From contig PLLW01000057.1 in NCBI GenBank assembly GCA_003141435.1, forward strand, positions 1-53,144: 53,144 nucleotides of DNA, read 5' to 3'. The stretch is from Ignavibacteriales bacterium. GTDB taxonomy: Bacteria; Bacteroidota; Ignavibacteria; Ignavibacteriales; Ignavibacteriaceae. Below are positions 35,522 to 44,253 of the stretch, one piece after another; within the stretch, counting starts at the first letter, position 1, and each line of letters begins with the position of its first letter. Both the position numbers and the translations under genes were made by a program. The notes under the pieces are model-generated. The model had not been told where the DNA came from. It searched no databases and was given only the letters and a program-made list of their open reading frames with translations.

Positions 35522-36892
35522 CTATCTGCCGGGTGATGATATCCCTTTTATTTTTCTAAATAGGGATACGGCATAAGAATCTGTCATTCCGGAAACAAAA
35601 TCGGTTATCTTTAATAATCTTGTATAAAGATCGTCATGTGGTCTTCCATCAATTTGAAGAAATTGATTGGGGATTAATTTTAACAGGTTATTATTCTTAA
35701 ATGATGCTTTCCCTCCTGCCGCTTCATTTGCTGCATTTATAAATGCCTCTAACAGACCTCCTAATACTTCATATCCCTCAACTTCTCTTTCAACAACTGT
35801 GCGGTATGAATATATTTTAATCACTGAAATTTCTTTTATGTTCTTTAATGCTTCTGCTGCAGGAATAACAGATATCAGATCATTTTCAAATTTATCTTCA
35901 AGTATATTATTTTCCTCATCAATAAAAACCCTCGCAAGCTGCTGAACAATATCACTTATGCTCTTTGCTCTCAAGTATCCGATTTTATCATTTTCATTCC
36001 TTTCCCCATACTTAGTTAGCTTTTCAATTTTTATAAGAGGCCTTATAAGTTCTTCCGTTTCTTTAAACGAAAGTAACCCTAAGCGGAAACCATCTTCAAA
36101 ATCCATTATCCTGTAACAAATATCATCAGCGGCTTCAACTAAGTAAGTAAGAGGATGCCTGCTCCACCAGTCGATATCCTTTATTTTTTTCTTAATAAGT
36201 CCTGTTTCATCTGCAATTTCTTTAAATAGTTCTTTCTCAGATTGGAAGAATCCGAATTTTCTGTAAAACTTTCTCTTTGCAGGTTTCATTAATGTTTGTT
36301 GTGGTGAACCCGATTCTTTTGGATATTTTGTGAAAGCGCCGAGCGTAGCATGGGTTAACCTTAAACCTCCCCTTATATTTGGGTTCTGAAGTTTTGTTAT
36401 AATCCTGAACCCCTGGGCGTTACCCTCAAATTTTACTAAATCATTCCAGCATTTCTCACTCTCTAATTCTTTTTCAAACTGTTTCCCGTTTCCTCTTTTA
36501 AAATATTCGGCTATTGCATCTTCTCCCGAATGTCCAAATGGAGGGTTTCCTATGTCGTGCGCTAAGCATGCGGCTGCAACAATTTCTCCGAAATGAAAAT
36601 TTGTATACTCTTTCTTCAATTCTTTATGGCGGTCAAGTATCTTTGTCCCGATTAAATTACCAAGGGACCTTCCGACACATGAAACTTCCAGGCTATGTGT
36701 TAGGCGTGTATGCACAAAATCATTTTCAGGAAGTGGGAAGACTTGAGTCTTGTCCTGGAGTCTTCTGAAAGCTGAACAAAACACTATCCTGTCAAAATCT
36801 CTATGGAACTGACTTCTTCCGTCAGCGATCTTATAATTCTTATTTGTATCATCCCCTAAAATTTTATCCGATAATAATTTTTTCCATTCCAA
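35522..36892 (-). CDS. dgt: Deoxyguanosinetriphosphate triphosphohydrolase (dGTPase)
   Basis: Dgt hydrolyses dGTP to deoxyguanosine and triphosphate. The 456-residue HD-family enzyme has the signature SAFRRLQDKTQVFPL. The metal-binding His appears in VHTRLTHSLEVS and the HD pair in ACLAHDIGNPPFGHSGEDAI. A further ligand Asp occurs in YLVEAADDICYRIMDFEDG. The long Dgt-specific region following the HD core distinguishes it from YfbR/YedJ proteins. It ends about 38 bases from the enolase stop (convergent) and diverges from recG across 89 bases of AT-rich DNA. Confidence 0.94.
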   Translation of the reverse strand: MEWKKLLSDKILGDDTNKNYKIADGRSQFHRDFDRIVFCSAFRRLQDKTQVFPLPENDFVHTRLTHSLEVSCVGRSLGNLIGTKILDRHKELKKEYTNFHFGEIVAAACLAHDIGNPPFGHSGEDAIAEYFKRGNGKQFEKELESEKCWNDLVKFEGNAQGFRIITKLQNPNIRGGLRLTHATLGAFTKYPKESGSPQQTLMKPAKRKFYRKFGFFQSEKELFKEIADETGLIKKKIKDIDWWSRHPLTYLVEAADDICYRIMDFEDGFRLGLLSFKETEELIRPLIKIEKLTKYGERNENDKIGYLRAKSISDIVQQLARVFIDEENNILEDKFENDLISVIPAAEALKNIKEISVIKIYSYRTVVEREVEGYEVLGGLLEAFINAANEAAGGKASFKNNNLLKLIPNQFLQIDGRPHDDLYTRLLKITDFVSGMTDSYAVSLFRKIKGISSPGR

Positions 36893-36981
36893 TTTGCTTT
36901 ACTCGTTTATTAAGGCATTATTTACAAATATAATTATTTAATTGTAAATCCATCATTGATATTTTATCTTTCCACCAATAA

Positions 36982-39198
36982 TTGTGGACTAATGTGAATC
37001 CCTCGCCTGAAGAAATATTAAAAAAATCGGTCCAGTTCCTTAAATCAATTGGTCCTAAAAGAGCAGAGTCCTTCAGTAAAATGGGAATTGCTACTGTCCG
37101 GGATCTGCTTTTTTATTTTCCCTCAAAACATTTGGACAGGACTACAATTCTGACCGCTATTAAAGCATATGGGCATTTAATAAATGGATACGAAGGTGAA
37201 CTCACTATTGTTGGTAAAGTATATGAAGTTGAAAAAATACGTTTCCGGCAAAAACAAATTCTCAAAATCCAGTTCAGGGATAACTCCGGTTTCTTTGAAT
37301 GTGTCTGGTTCCAGGGAATAAATTATTTTGCGGATTTGTTTCATGAAGGTGAAATATTTGCTTTATCTGGTAAACCTGTCTTGTCCAAATATGGAAATCT
37401 TCAGTTTACTCATCCTGATTTTGATAGGATTACGGAAGAAGAATCAAATAATCTTCTGAATACTGGCAAGATCATCCCTTTCTATAGAATCCCTAAAGAA
37501 CTGCGTCAAAAAAATATTGGGGACTTCAGCCTTAGAAAAATTATAAGTTCTGCTGTCGAAAATTATTCCTCTTACCTTGAAGAAACCTTACCTTTAAATA
37601 TTATTCAGGATCAAAAATTAATATCCTTGCCCGACGCTGTTAGAAATTATCATTTCCCCGATAATCCGGATATGCTTCGTGCAGCAGTACAAAGATTAAA
37701 GTTTGAAGAAATATTCTACTTAGAAATTCTTGTTGCCTTGAGAAAACATAATTATAAAACCTCTCAACCGGGCAATTCGATGAAAATAATGTCTCATCTT
37801 GTCTCTGATTTTCTTAAAACTCTCTCTTTCCAGTTAACAAAATCACAGTTGAGAGTTCTAAGTGAAATTAAAAAGGATATGGAATCTCCTTCTCCCATGA
37901 ATCGTCTCCTTCAGGGAGATGTCGGAAGCGGTAAAACAATTGTTGCCCTTATTGCAATGCTAATCGCTGTCGATAATGGATTCCAGGCAGTTCTGATGGC
38001 CCCTACAGAAATATTAGCCGATCAGCATGCAAAAAACATATCAAAGATGATGAAAGCTCTTTCTAAAGTTTCTGGTGAACGTGTTATTAAAGTAAGTCTG
38101 TTAATCGGAGGTCAGAAGAAATCGGAACGGAATATTAATCTCGCTGATATCGAACTTCAGCAGTCCGATATTATTATTGGAACCCACGCCTTGTTCGAGC
38201 ATGCGGTTCAATTTAAAAAACTGGGACTGGTCATTGTAGATGAACAGCATAGATTTGGGGTCGAACAAAGAGCAAAACTTCTTAACAAGGGAATTACACC
38301 TGATGTTATTGTTATGAGCGCAACTCCTATCCCAAGGACTCTCTCAATGACATTGTATGGCGATCTCGATGTCTCCACAATCTCCGAAATGCCGCTTGAC
38401 AGGAAATCTATAAAAACATATTTAAGGGGAGAAAGTAAAATTCCTGACATTTATAAATTTATTTTAGAAAAAATCAAGGAGGGTTATCAGTCTTTTATAG
38501 TTTATCCGCTTGTCGAAGAATCCGAAAAGCTGGCATTAAAATCAGCGATGACATATTATAATGACTTAAGCAAATCTTATTTCAAGGATATTAAACTTGG
38601 ATTAATTCACGGCAGGATGTCCTGGCGTGAAAAGGAAGAAGTTATGTCCCTCTTCCTTGCCAAACAATTTGATGTTTTGATTTCTACTACAGTAATCGAA
38701 GTTGGCATTGATATTCCTGCTGCCAACATTATGTTGATAAATGATGCTCACCGTTTCGGATTGTCTCAGCTTCACCAATTAAGAGGAAGAATTGGACGGG
38801 GAGCTAAGCAGGCTTATTGTATCCTTGTTATAAAAGATGAGTACCTTGCCAAAAATAAAATTCAGGATCTTGATTACCTTTCGCCTATGCGACTTGAAAA
38901 ACATAAGACCATGGTTCGTCTTCAGACAATGGTTCAGTATAATGATGGTTTTAAGATTTCAGAAATTGACTTAAGGCTTCGTGGGCCTGGTGATATATTC
39001 GGTACTGCCCAGAGCGGCTTTCCTGAACTTAAGCATATCAATATCATACAGGATTCTGAAATTATAATGAATGCAAAGAAAACTGCTTTCGAAATTATTA
39101 AAGAGGATCCTCATCTCAGAAATAGTGCCAATCTCATTATTAAAAAAAGTCTTCTCAAATATTATTCGGCAAGTTTGAAGTATGCAAAGATCGCATGA
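36982..39198 (+). CDS. recG: ATP-dependent DNA helicase RecG
   Basis: RecG remodels stalled forks and branched DNA. The 738-residue protein has the N-terminal wedge region (SIGPKRAESFSKMGIATVRDLLFYFPSKHLDR). Its OB-type fold binds branched DNA. Superfamily 2 motifs are Walker A GDVGSGKTIVAL, the DEQH box (VIVDEQHRFGVEQR), SATPIPRTLSMT, and the RecG C-terminal QLRGRIGRGAKQAYC and RGPGDIFGTAQSGFPE. It has no ATG at its start; a TTG at 36982 and a GTG at 36994 are the candidates and neither has a good ribosome site. Followed by a strongly AT-rich gap of about 200 bases. Confidence 0.96.
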   Translation: MWTNVNPSPEEILKKSVQFLKSIGPKRAESFSKMGIATVRDLLFYFPSKHLDRTTILTAIKAYGHLINGYEGELTIVGKVYEVEKIRFRQKQILKIQFRDNSGFFECVWFQGINYFADLFHEGEIFALSGKPVLSKYGNLQFTHPDFDRITEEESNNLLNTGKIIPFYRIPKELRQKNIGDFSLRKIISSAVENYSSYLEETLPLNIIQDQKLISLPDAVRNYHFPDNPDMLRAAVQRLKFEEIFYLEILVALRKHNYKTSQPGNSMKIMSHLVSDFLKTLSFQLTKSQLRVLSEIKKDMESPSPMNRLLQGDVGSGKTIVALIAMLIAVDNGFQAVLMAPTEILADQHAKNISKMMKALSKVSGERVIKVSLLIGGQKKSERNINLADIELQQSDIIIGTHALFEHAVQFKKLGLVIVDEQHRFGVEQRAKLLNKGITPDVIVMSATPIPRTLSMTLYGDLDVSTISEMPLDRKSIKTYLRGESKIPDIYKFILEKIKEGYQSFIVYPLVEESEKLALKSAMTYYNDLSKSYFKDIKLGLIHGRMSWREKEEVMSLFLAKQFDVLISTTVIEVGIDIPAANIMLINDAHRFGLSQLHQLRGRIGRGAKQAYCILVIKDEYLAKNKIQDLDYLSPMRLEKHKTMVRLQTMVQYNDGFKISEIDLRLRGPGDIFGTAQSGFPELKHINIIQDSEIIMNAKKTAFEIIKEDPHLRNSANLIIKKSLLKYYSASLKYAKIA

Positions 39199-39310
39199 CA
39201 AAAATTTCTTTGTAGTTTGTTTTGTGCCGGACAGTTCAATAGAAAAATAATCTAAAATATATTTTTTATTTTATAATATTTATTAATAAGTTTGATAGTA
39301 GTTAACATAA

Positions 39311-39336
39311 AAATATTTTTAGAGAAAATATTTTTT
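39311..39336 (+). terminator. AT-rich hairpin after recG, possible terminator
   Basis: AAATATTTT (39311-39319) pairs with AAAATATTT (39325-39333), a 9-bp stem with a TAGAG loop, and the T-run reaches 39336. It lies 113 bases after the recG stop. Stem and T-run are terminator-like, but the stem contains only A-T pairs. Confidence 0.4.
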
Positions 39337-39354
39337 GTTCGTTGTTTAGAAATT

Positions 39355-39385
39355 ATTGGATTCAATTTTATAATAGTTATATTTG
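39355..39385 (+). promoter_or_regulatory. Candidate Bacteroidota-type promoter for the ATP-grasp/KamA operon
   Basis: ATTG at 39355-39358, 19 bases, then TATATTTG at 39378-39385 fits the TTTG-N17..20-TAnnTTTG pattern with one mismatch at the -33 box. A transcript starting near 39391 would have a short 5' leader to an ATC or CTG initiation site. This is pattern matching in AT-rich DNA, so confidence is low. Confidence 0.3.
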
Positions 39386-39439
39386 TTTTAAATAAAACAT
39401 AAAGGAAAAAAAATCTTATCTTCTTTTTTTAGTTCAAGA

Positions 39440-40495
39440 CTGAATGTTGCATTAACTTATAATGTCAAACCAGAAAGCGAATCTTTCCTTGAAAATTTAT
39501 CCCCTAATCTGAAAAAAAGAATTAATCAGCAAAAAATCATTGCGGACACTTTTGCTGAATGGGATTCCTTAGGCACAATAAATGCTGTTAAGAATTCTTT
39601 AGAACTTTATAATGATGTTACACTGGTAGAAGCTGACCTTTCTTCATTTGAAAAATTGAAGGAACTTGATCCCGATATAGTTTTTAATATTGCAGAAGGG
39701 TTTTTCGGAGAAAGTAGGGAAGCACAAATTCCTGCGATGCTCGATATGCTTCAGATCCCTTATACAGGGTCTGATCCTCTTACGCTTGCCACCTGTCTGG
39801 ATAAAGCAAGAACTAAAGAAATATTATCATATCATAACATTCCTACCGCTCCCTTTCTAATTGCAAATGATATAGACCAGATAAAAAATTTAAATCTTAC
39901 TTTCCCATTGTTTGTTAAACCCGTTTGGGAAGGATCAAGCAAAGGTATATTTTCTTCCTGTTTCGTCAATAACACGAAAAAATTGAAGGAACAGGTCGAA
40001 AGAATAATTACGGAATACTCACAGCCTGCACTCATCGAAGAGTTTTTATCAGGAAGGGAGTTTACGGTTGCTATTCTTGGAAATGGAGATGAAGCTGAAG
40101 TCCTTCCGATTGTGGAAATAGATTATAAAGATTTTCCTGAAGATTTTATTCCTGTATATTCTTATGAAGCCAAGTGGATACTTGATACTAAAGAAAATCC
40201 GCTCGATATATTTTCATGCCCAGCTAAATTGAACTCTGTTCTTGAAACAAAAATAAAACAAGTTGCGTTAAATGCTTATAAGACTTTAAGATGCCGTGAC
40301 TGGAGCAGAATAGATATCAGAATGAATTCAGATAATGTTCCTAATATAATTGAAATAAATCCTCTTCCGGGTATTTTGCCAGATCCCAAAGAGAATTCCT
40401 GTTTCCCAAAAGCAGCAAGAACAGCTGGTATTTTTTATGATGAAATGCTGAATAAAGTTCTAATTGCTGCTGCAAGGAGGTATAATCTTTTATGA
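39440..40495 (+). CDS. ATP-grasp ligase, D-Ala-D-Ala-ligase-like (first of pair)
   Basis: The reading frame is open from 39392 (stop TAA at 39389). The conserved N-terminus reads LNVALTYNVKPES from the CTG at 39440, giving 351 residues, close to its 355-residue neighbour. No ATG, GTG or TTG occurs until 39656, which would delete about 72 residues of the pre-grasp domain, so initiation at CTG or at ATC 39413 (behind AAAGGA) is inferred. Motifs are PDIVFNIAEGFFGESREAQIP, YTGSDPLTLATCLDKARTKE, the ATP-grasp loop FVKPVWEGSSKGI, EEFLSGREFTVAILG and EINPLPGILPDP. The chemistry is ATP-driven joining of a carboxylate to an amine; the substrates are unknown. It overlaps the next gene by 4 bases. Confidence 0.8.
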   Translation: MNVALTYNVKPESESFLENLSPNLKKRINQQKIIADTFAEWDSLGTINAVKNSLELYNDVTLVEADLSSFEKLKELDPDIVFNIAEGFFGESREAQIPAMLDMLQIPYTGSDPLTLATCLDKARTKEILSYHNIPTAPFLIANDIDQIKNLNLTFPLFVKPVWEGSSKGIFSSCFVNNTKKLKEQVERIITEYSQPALIEEFLSGREFTVAILGNGDEAEVLPIVEIDYKDFPEDFIPVYSYEAKWILDTKENPLDIFSCPAKLNSVLETKIKQVALNAYKTLRCRDWSRIDIRMNSDNVPNIIEINPLPGILPDPKENSCFPKAARTAGIFYDEMLNKVLIAAARRYNLL

Positions 40496-41559
40496 AAACA
40501 ATAGCTAAAATATTAATCTGCTATAATTCTCCGGTAAGCATATTCAGCATTTATAATGGCAAACCGTCAGTCGATAGTTCTGTTTCAAATGATTTGTCTG
40601 AAAGTGGTTTCTCTCGCGAAATTCATAAAATTAAGAAATATTTGCTTGAGAATTTCAATGAAGTCAGTTCCTTTGCCATAAATAATAATTTAGACCGCAC
40701 TATTAATAAGATAATCTCCTATTCTCCGGATGTGATTTTCAACTTTGTTGAATCTATTGATGGTGTCGCTTCTTATGAATATTGCCTGGCTGGTCTTTTT
40801 GAAATGCTTGGGTTCGATTTTACTGGAAACCTTCCTGCAAGTTTAGGTAATTGTCTCAATAAAGCAAGAGCTAAAACTATTCTCCGCTCTTTTGGAATAA
40901 ATACCCCTGCATCTGCAATTATTAAGTTGGAACAGTCTGAATTATTTGATTCGGAAAATTTTCATCTCAACTTCCCGGTTATTTTAAAATTGCTGAATGA
41001 AGATGCAAGTATAGGAATATCTGAATTGTCGGTTGTGAATGATTTGGATTCTTTGAATAATCATATCCAATTCCTTAAATCCACTTATCGGCAGGATATT
41101 TTGGTTGAAGAATATATTGATGGAAGGGAACTGAACATTGCGGTCCTTGGGGATAGGACGCTTCCCGTGTCTGAAATAAAATTTGACGGACTACCGAAAG
41201 GATTACCCAAAATCGTTACTTATGACGGCAAGTGGATCGAAGATAGCGTTTATTATGAAAATACAAAACCAAGTTGTCCGGCTCAGTTAGATCCGGATCT
41301 TAGGCGTGAAATTGAAAAAACTGCCCTCCTTGCCTTTAACGCGATGGAATGCAGGGACTATGCACGCGTAGATATACGCCTTAATAAAAAGAATATTCCT
41401 TTTGTGATTGAAGTGAACCCTAATCCTGATATTTCAATGGATTCTGGTTTTGCTCGGGCTGCCGCTGCAGCGGATATTAATTACTCTAACTTACTTTTTA
41501 CTATTGCCGGATTCGCTTTGGCAAGAAAAGATTATGATACGAAAATTAAAGCCGGGTGA
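40492..41559 (+). CDS. ATP-grasp ligase, D-Ala-D-Ala-ligase-like (second of pair)
   Basis: This 355-residue ATP-grasp enzyme is distantly similar to the gene before it. Its N-terminus (AKILICYNSPVSIFSI) is followed by FNFVESIDGVASYEYCLAGLFEMLGFDFTGNLPAS. LKLLNEDASIGISELSVV is the ATP-binding loop, EEYIDGRELNIAVLGDR follows, and CRDYARVDIRLN with VIEVNPNPDISMDSGF is the Mg-binding end. AAGGAGG at 40474-40480 is a very strong ribosome site inside the upstream gene, with ATG overlapping its TGA (ATGA). Like its partner it is probably an amide-forming ligase. Two such ligases in tandem suggest a two-step peptide or amide assembly (inference). Confidence 0.87.
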   Translation: MKTIAKILICYNSPVSIFSIYNGKPSVDSSVSNDLSESGFSREIHKIKKYLLENFNEVSSFAINNNLDRTINKIISYSPDVIFNFVESIDGVASYEYCLAGLFEMLGFDFTGNLPASLGNCLNKARAKTILRSFGINTPASAIIKLEQSELFDSENFHLNFPVILKLLNEDASIGISELSVVNDLDSLNNHIQFLKSTYRQDILVEEYIDGRELNIAVLGDRTLPVSEIKFDGLPKGLPKIVTYDGKWIEDSVYYENTKPSCPAQLDPDLRREIEKTALLAFNAMECRDYARVDIRLNKKNIPFVIEVNPNPDISMDSGFARAAAAADINYSNLLFTIAGFALARKDYDTKIKAG

Positions 41560-42019
41560 CCCCGAACCGCTTAATCGGATGTTGAAAAGAATTAAAAATT
41601 TTTCAACTCAGGAAGTTGATATAGCTATGGAGCTAATCGATATAGCTGCTTTTAATCCGGGCCAGACCGACTACAATATTTTTGTATATGAATACGAAGG
41701 AAAAATCGTTGGGTATCATTGTATCGGGAAAAGACCTTTGACTGATGCTACTTACGATTTGTACTGGATTGCCGCCGACCCGGAAGCCGGTATTAAAGGA
41801 ATTGGGACAAGTCTGCTGGAACATGCAGAAAATTTTGTTTTGCAAAATGAAGGAAGGTGGATCCTTGCAGAGACATCTTCCAAAGATAGTTACTCAAATA
41901 CGAGAAACTTTTATTTGAGGAATAATTATTCGATTGTCGCCCATATCAATGACTTTTATTCATTGGGCGACAATCTAATAATATTCGGAAAGTATTTCTC
42001 TATAAAAAAACAAAACTGA
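41534..42019 (+). CDS. GNAT-family N-acetyltransferase
   Basis: This 161-residue GCN5-related acetyltransferase starts at ATG 41534 (MIRKLKPGDPEPLNRMLKRI). An earlier start inside the preceding gene gives an unrelated hydrophobic leader and is rejected. Core GNAT features are IFVYEYEGKIVGYHCIGKR (strands 2-3), the acetyl-CoA loop of motif A in YDLYWIAADPEAGIKGIGTSLLEHAE, and the C-terminal strands YLRNNYSIVAHINDFYSLG. It overlaps the upstream ATP-grasp gene by 26 bases and sits 9 bases before the aminomutase. In methanogens and some bacteria a lysine 2,3-aminomutase works with an acetyltransferase (AblB) on beta-lysine; this one is not obviously AblB, so the shared role is only suggestive. 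Confidence 0.82.
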   Translation: MIRKLKPGDPEPLNRMLKRIKNFSTQEVDIAMELIDIAAFNPGQTDYNIFVYEYEGKIVGYHCIGKRPLTDATYDLYWIAADPEAGIKGIGTSLLEHAENFVLQNEGRWILAETSSKDSYSNTRNFYLRNNYSIVAHINDFYSLGDNLIIFGKYFSIKKQN

Positions 42020-42028
42020 GGAAAAGTC

Positions 42029-43189
42029 ATGGAACTGTGGCAGCAAATGGTAAGAGACAGTGTTCATTCTGTCGATCAGTTAGTGGAAAGATTTGGTATA
42101 GAACGTCAGACAGCTGAAGATCTCGACGAATTCTTCCAGGCTCGGATAAATCCATATTATTTAAGTCTTATTCGCTATCCCGGTGATCCAATCTGGCTTC
42201 AATGTGTCCCCAATAAAAAGGAATTAGAAGACATTGGTGCCGAGGAAGATCCCTTAATGGAAGATGCAATGAGCCCTGTTCCTAATATTACTCATCGTTA
42301 TCCTGATAGAGCACTCTTTCTTGTAACCAGTCAATGCGGTCTGTACTGTCGTTTCTGCACAAGAAAAAGAAAAGTTGGTGATTATGACAAAATCTCAATG
42401 AAGGGTCTTGAAAGTGCTTTTAGATATCTCGAACAGCATACAGAAATTAGAGACGTCATCCTTTCTGGCGGTGATCCTTTAATGCTTACAGATATTATGC
42501 TGGAAAAAATTCTTCAGAGAATCAGAGCTATCCCTCATATCGAAATCATTAGAATCGGATCAAAAATGCCCTGCGTACTTCCACAAAGAATTACTCAGCG
42601 TCTTTGCGATGTGATTAAAAAATATCATCCTGTCTATTTGAACACTCACTTTAATCATCCTTGGGAAATTACTCCTGAAAGTTCTAAAGCTTGCGAAATG
42701 CTTGCAAATGCAGGTATCCCTGTTGGCAATCAGATGGTTTTAATGAAAAATGTTAATGATGACCCTGCTACTGTTAAAGAATTAATGCAAAAATTATTGA
42801 AGATCAGGGTTCGTCCTTATTATATGTATATGGCTGATGAAACTAAGGGTGCTAATCATTTCAGGACTTCAATTGAAACTGGAATTGAAATAATTGAGAA
42901 CCTAAGAGGACATACAAGCGGTCTTGCAATTCCTCACTTTGTGATTGATGCCCCTGGCGGCGGCGGAAAGATTCCTCTTCTACCTAATTATGTTCTTCAT
43001 AAAGATAATGAAAAAATTGTGCTTAGAAACTTTAAGCATAAGATTTATTCATATAAGAATTATCATGATAGAAATAATCCTGAGTTGGTTAATCTGAAAC
43101 CTGTTGATGGTAAAAATGGTAAACAAAAAATTAAAGCAATTAAGGTAACTAAGGTTAAGTTGCCCAGGATGGAAAAAATTAAAGCCTAG
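42029..43189 (+). CDS. kamA: Lysine 2,3-aminomutase-type radical SAM/PLP enzyme (KamA family)
   Basis: The 386-residue enzyme has the radical SAM cluster CGLYCRFC (Cys103, Cys107, Cys110; CXXXCXXC). Its KamA signature is FTRKRKVGDYD-like (CTRKRKVG), and LSGGDPLML is present. The PLP-binding Lys314 lies in DAPGGGGKIP. Asp270 (YMADETKG) and Asp307 (VIDAPGG) are spaced exactly as Asp293/Asp330 of the clostridial lysine aminomutase, and Lys314 matches Lys337; these Asp residues hold the epsilon-amino group of lysine. So L-lysine or a close analogue is the likely substrate, giving beta-lysine. Start is ATG 42029 behind GAGGAAAAG. It is the last gene of the ATP-grasp, ATP-grasp, GNAT, KamA operon. 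Confidence 0.92.
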   Translation: MELWQQMVRDSVHSVDQLVERFGIERQTAEDLDEFFQARINPYYLSLIRYPGDPIWLQCVPNKKELEDIGAEEDPLMEDAMSPVPNITHRYPDRALFLVTSQCGLYCRFCTRKRKVGDYDKISMKGLESAFRYLEQHTEIRDVILSGGDPLMLTDIMLEKILQRIRAIPHIEIIRIGSKMPCVLPQRITQRLCDVIKKYHPVYLNTHFNHPWEITPESSKACEMLANAGIPVGNQMVLMKNVNDDPATVKELMQKLLKIRVRPYYMYMADETKGANHFRTSIETGIEIIENLRGHTSGLAIPHFVIDAPGGGGKIPLLPNYVLHKDNEKIVLRNFKHKIYSYKNYHDRNNPELVNLKPVDGKNGKQKIKAIKVTKVKLPRMEKIKA

Positions 43190-43256
43190 GGATTAAATCC
43201 TTTCGCTTGACAATATTCGGTTCTTGAAATGAGAGTACATTTCAATCCTGATAATT

Positions 43257-43274
43257 TAGATTTTTACAAATCTA
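43257..43274. terminator. Small hairpin in the kamA-nadK convergent gap
   Basis: TAGATTT (43257-43263) pairs with AAATCTA (43268-43274) across a TTAC loop in the 161-base gap between kamA (plus) and nadK (minus). It is followed by TTTACCC, with no long T-run, so it is a weak terminator candidate for kamA. The gap shows nothing else recognisable. Confidence 0.35.
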
Positions 43275-43350
43275 TTTACCCTGAATATTCTATTTAAGTC
43301 CTATCCAGATCATTTCTATACTTTCTGTAATAGGAATATCCATTGAAATT

Positions 43351-44253
43351 TTATATCTCTCCCTGATCCTTGGAAATATTATTCCGTAAATCTATCCCCC
43401 AGTGAAGTTTTGTCCTTAATGTTCCAAAATAACTCGACAGAGATGTGTGTACTAATTTAAATGGTCTGTCACTCCTTTTAATTTTAATCTCTAAAGGCGG
43501 TGAAAATGCAAATACTCTCTGTCCGTCACAATTAACCTGGACTTCCTTATATAAAGAATTAACCCGTATTTTTATTTCTTTATTGCTTGGTAATACCAAA
43601 GGACGGATGCTAAGACTATGAGGACTTATTGGACTTAATGTAATCACTTCAGCCTGGGGGCTTACTATTGGCCCCCCAACTGAAATCGAATATCCCGTTG
43701 ACCCGGTAGGTGTTGCAGCAATTAAACCGTCAGCTGCAAAAGTGGCTATATACTCATTATCGACTAAAATAGTAATATCAATCATTTTGGGCCACGCCCC
43801 TTTATCAATTACAAGATCATTGATAGCATAAAATTGTGCTACTTTATGGCCTCTGCATTTCCCCGTAATTATCATCCTTTCTTCAATTGTATAGTTTCCT
43901 TTTTTAATTTCCTTTATAAAGTTATCCATCTGGTTGATATTTACTTCTGCAAGAAAGCCTAACTTGCCGAAATTTAATCCAAGAACTGGTTTGTCGTAAA
44001 ACTGAGCAGTATATGCTGTCGCCAGCATTGTGCCATCCCCTCCGATAGAAATAACCATATCACTTTTCTGGCATAATTTATTATCATTAAGAAACTTATT
44101 CTGCGCAACTTTAATCTTTAATAGATGTCTTTGTGAAAAAAGAGAATCACTCAAATAAAAATCAAGCCCGTTATCTTTTAATTTACTGATAAATGAAGAT
44201 ACAACTTCAAAGACATTCTCTTTGGTTACATTGGCAATTATTCCTAACTTCAT
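43351..44253 (-). CDS. nadK: NAD kinase
   Basis: NadK phosphorylates NAD to NADP. The 300-residue protein has the diagnostic ISIGGDGTMLATAY (catalytic GGDG), NFGKLGFLAEV, AINDLVIDKG and the ATPTGSTGYSISVGGPIV motif. Family length is normal. It is the last gene of the minus-strand polysaccharide cluster and overlaps the preceding glycosyltransferase by 4 bases (ATGA), so it may be translationally coupled. The pairing is probably incidental packing rather than a pathway link. Confidence 0.96.
   Translation of the reverse strand: MKLGIIANVTKENVFEVVSSFISKLKDNGLDFYLSDSLFSQRHLLKIKVAQNKFLNDNKLCQKSDMVISIGGDGTMLATAYTAQFYDKPVLGLNFGKLGFLAEVNINQMDNFIKEIKKGNYTIEERMIITGKCRGHKVAQFYAINDLVIDKGAWPKMIDITILVDNEYIATFAADGLIAATPTGSTGYSISVGGPIVSPQAEVITLSPISPHSLSIRPLVLPSNKEIKIRVNSLYKEVQVNCDGQRVFAFSPPLEIKIKRSDRPFKLVHTSLSSYFGTLRTKLHWGIDLRNNISKDQGEI

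Noticed and set aside
39656-40495. Shorter 279-residue ATP-grasp protein starting at the TTG at 39656
   Set aside because: It removes the conserved N-terminal domain, which is visibly encoded in the same frame upstream without a stop back to 39392.
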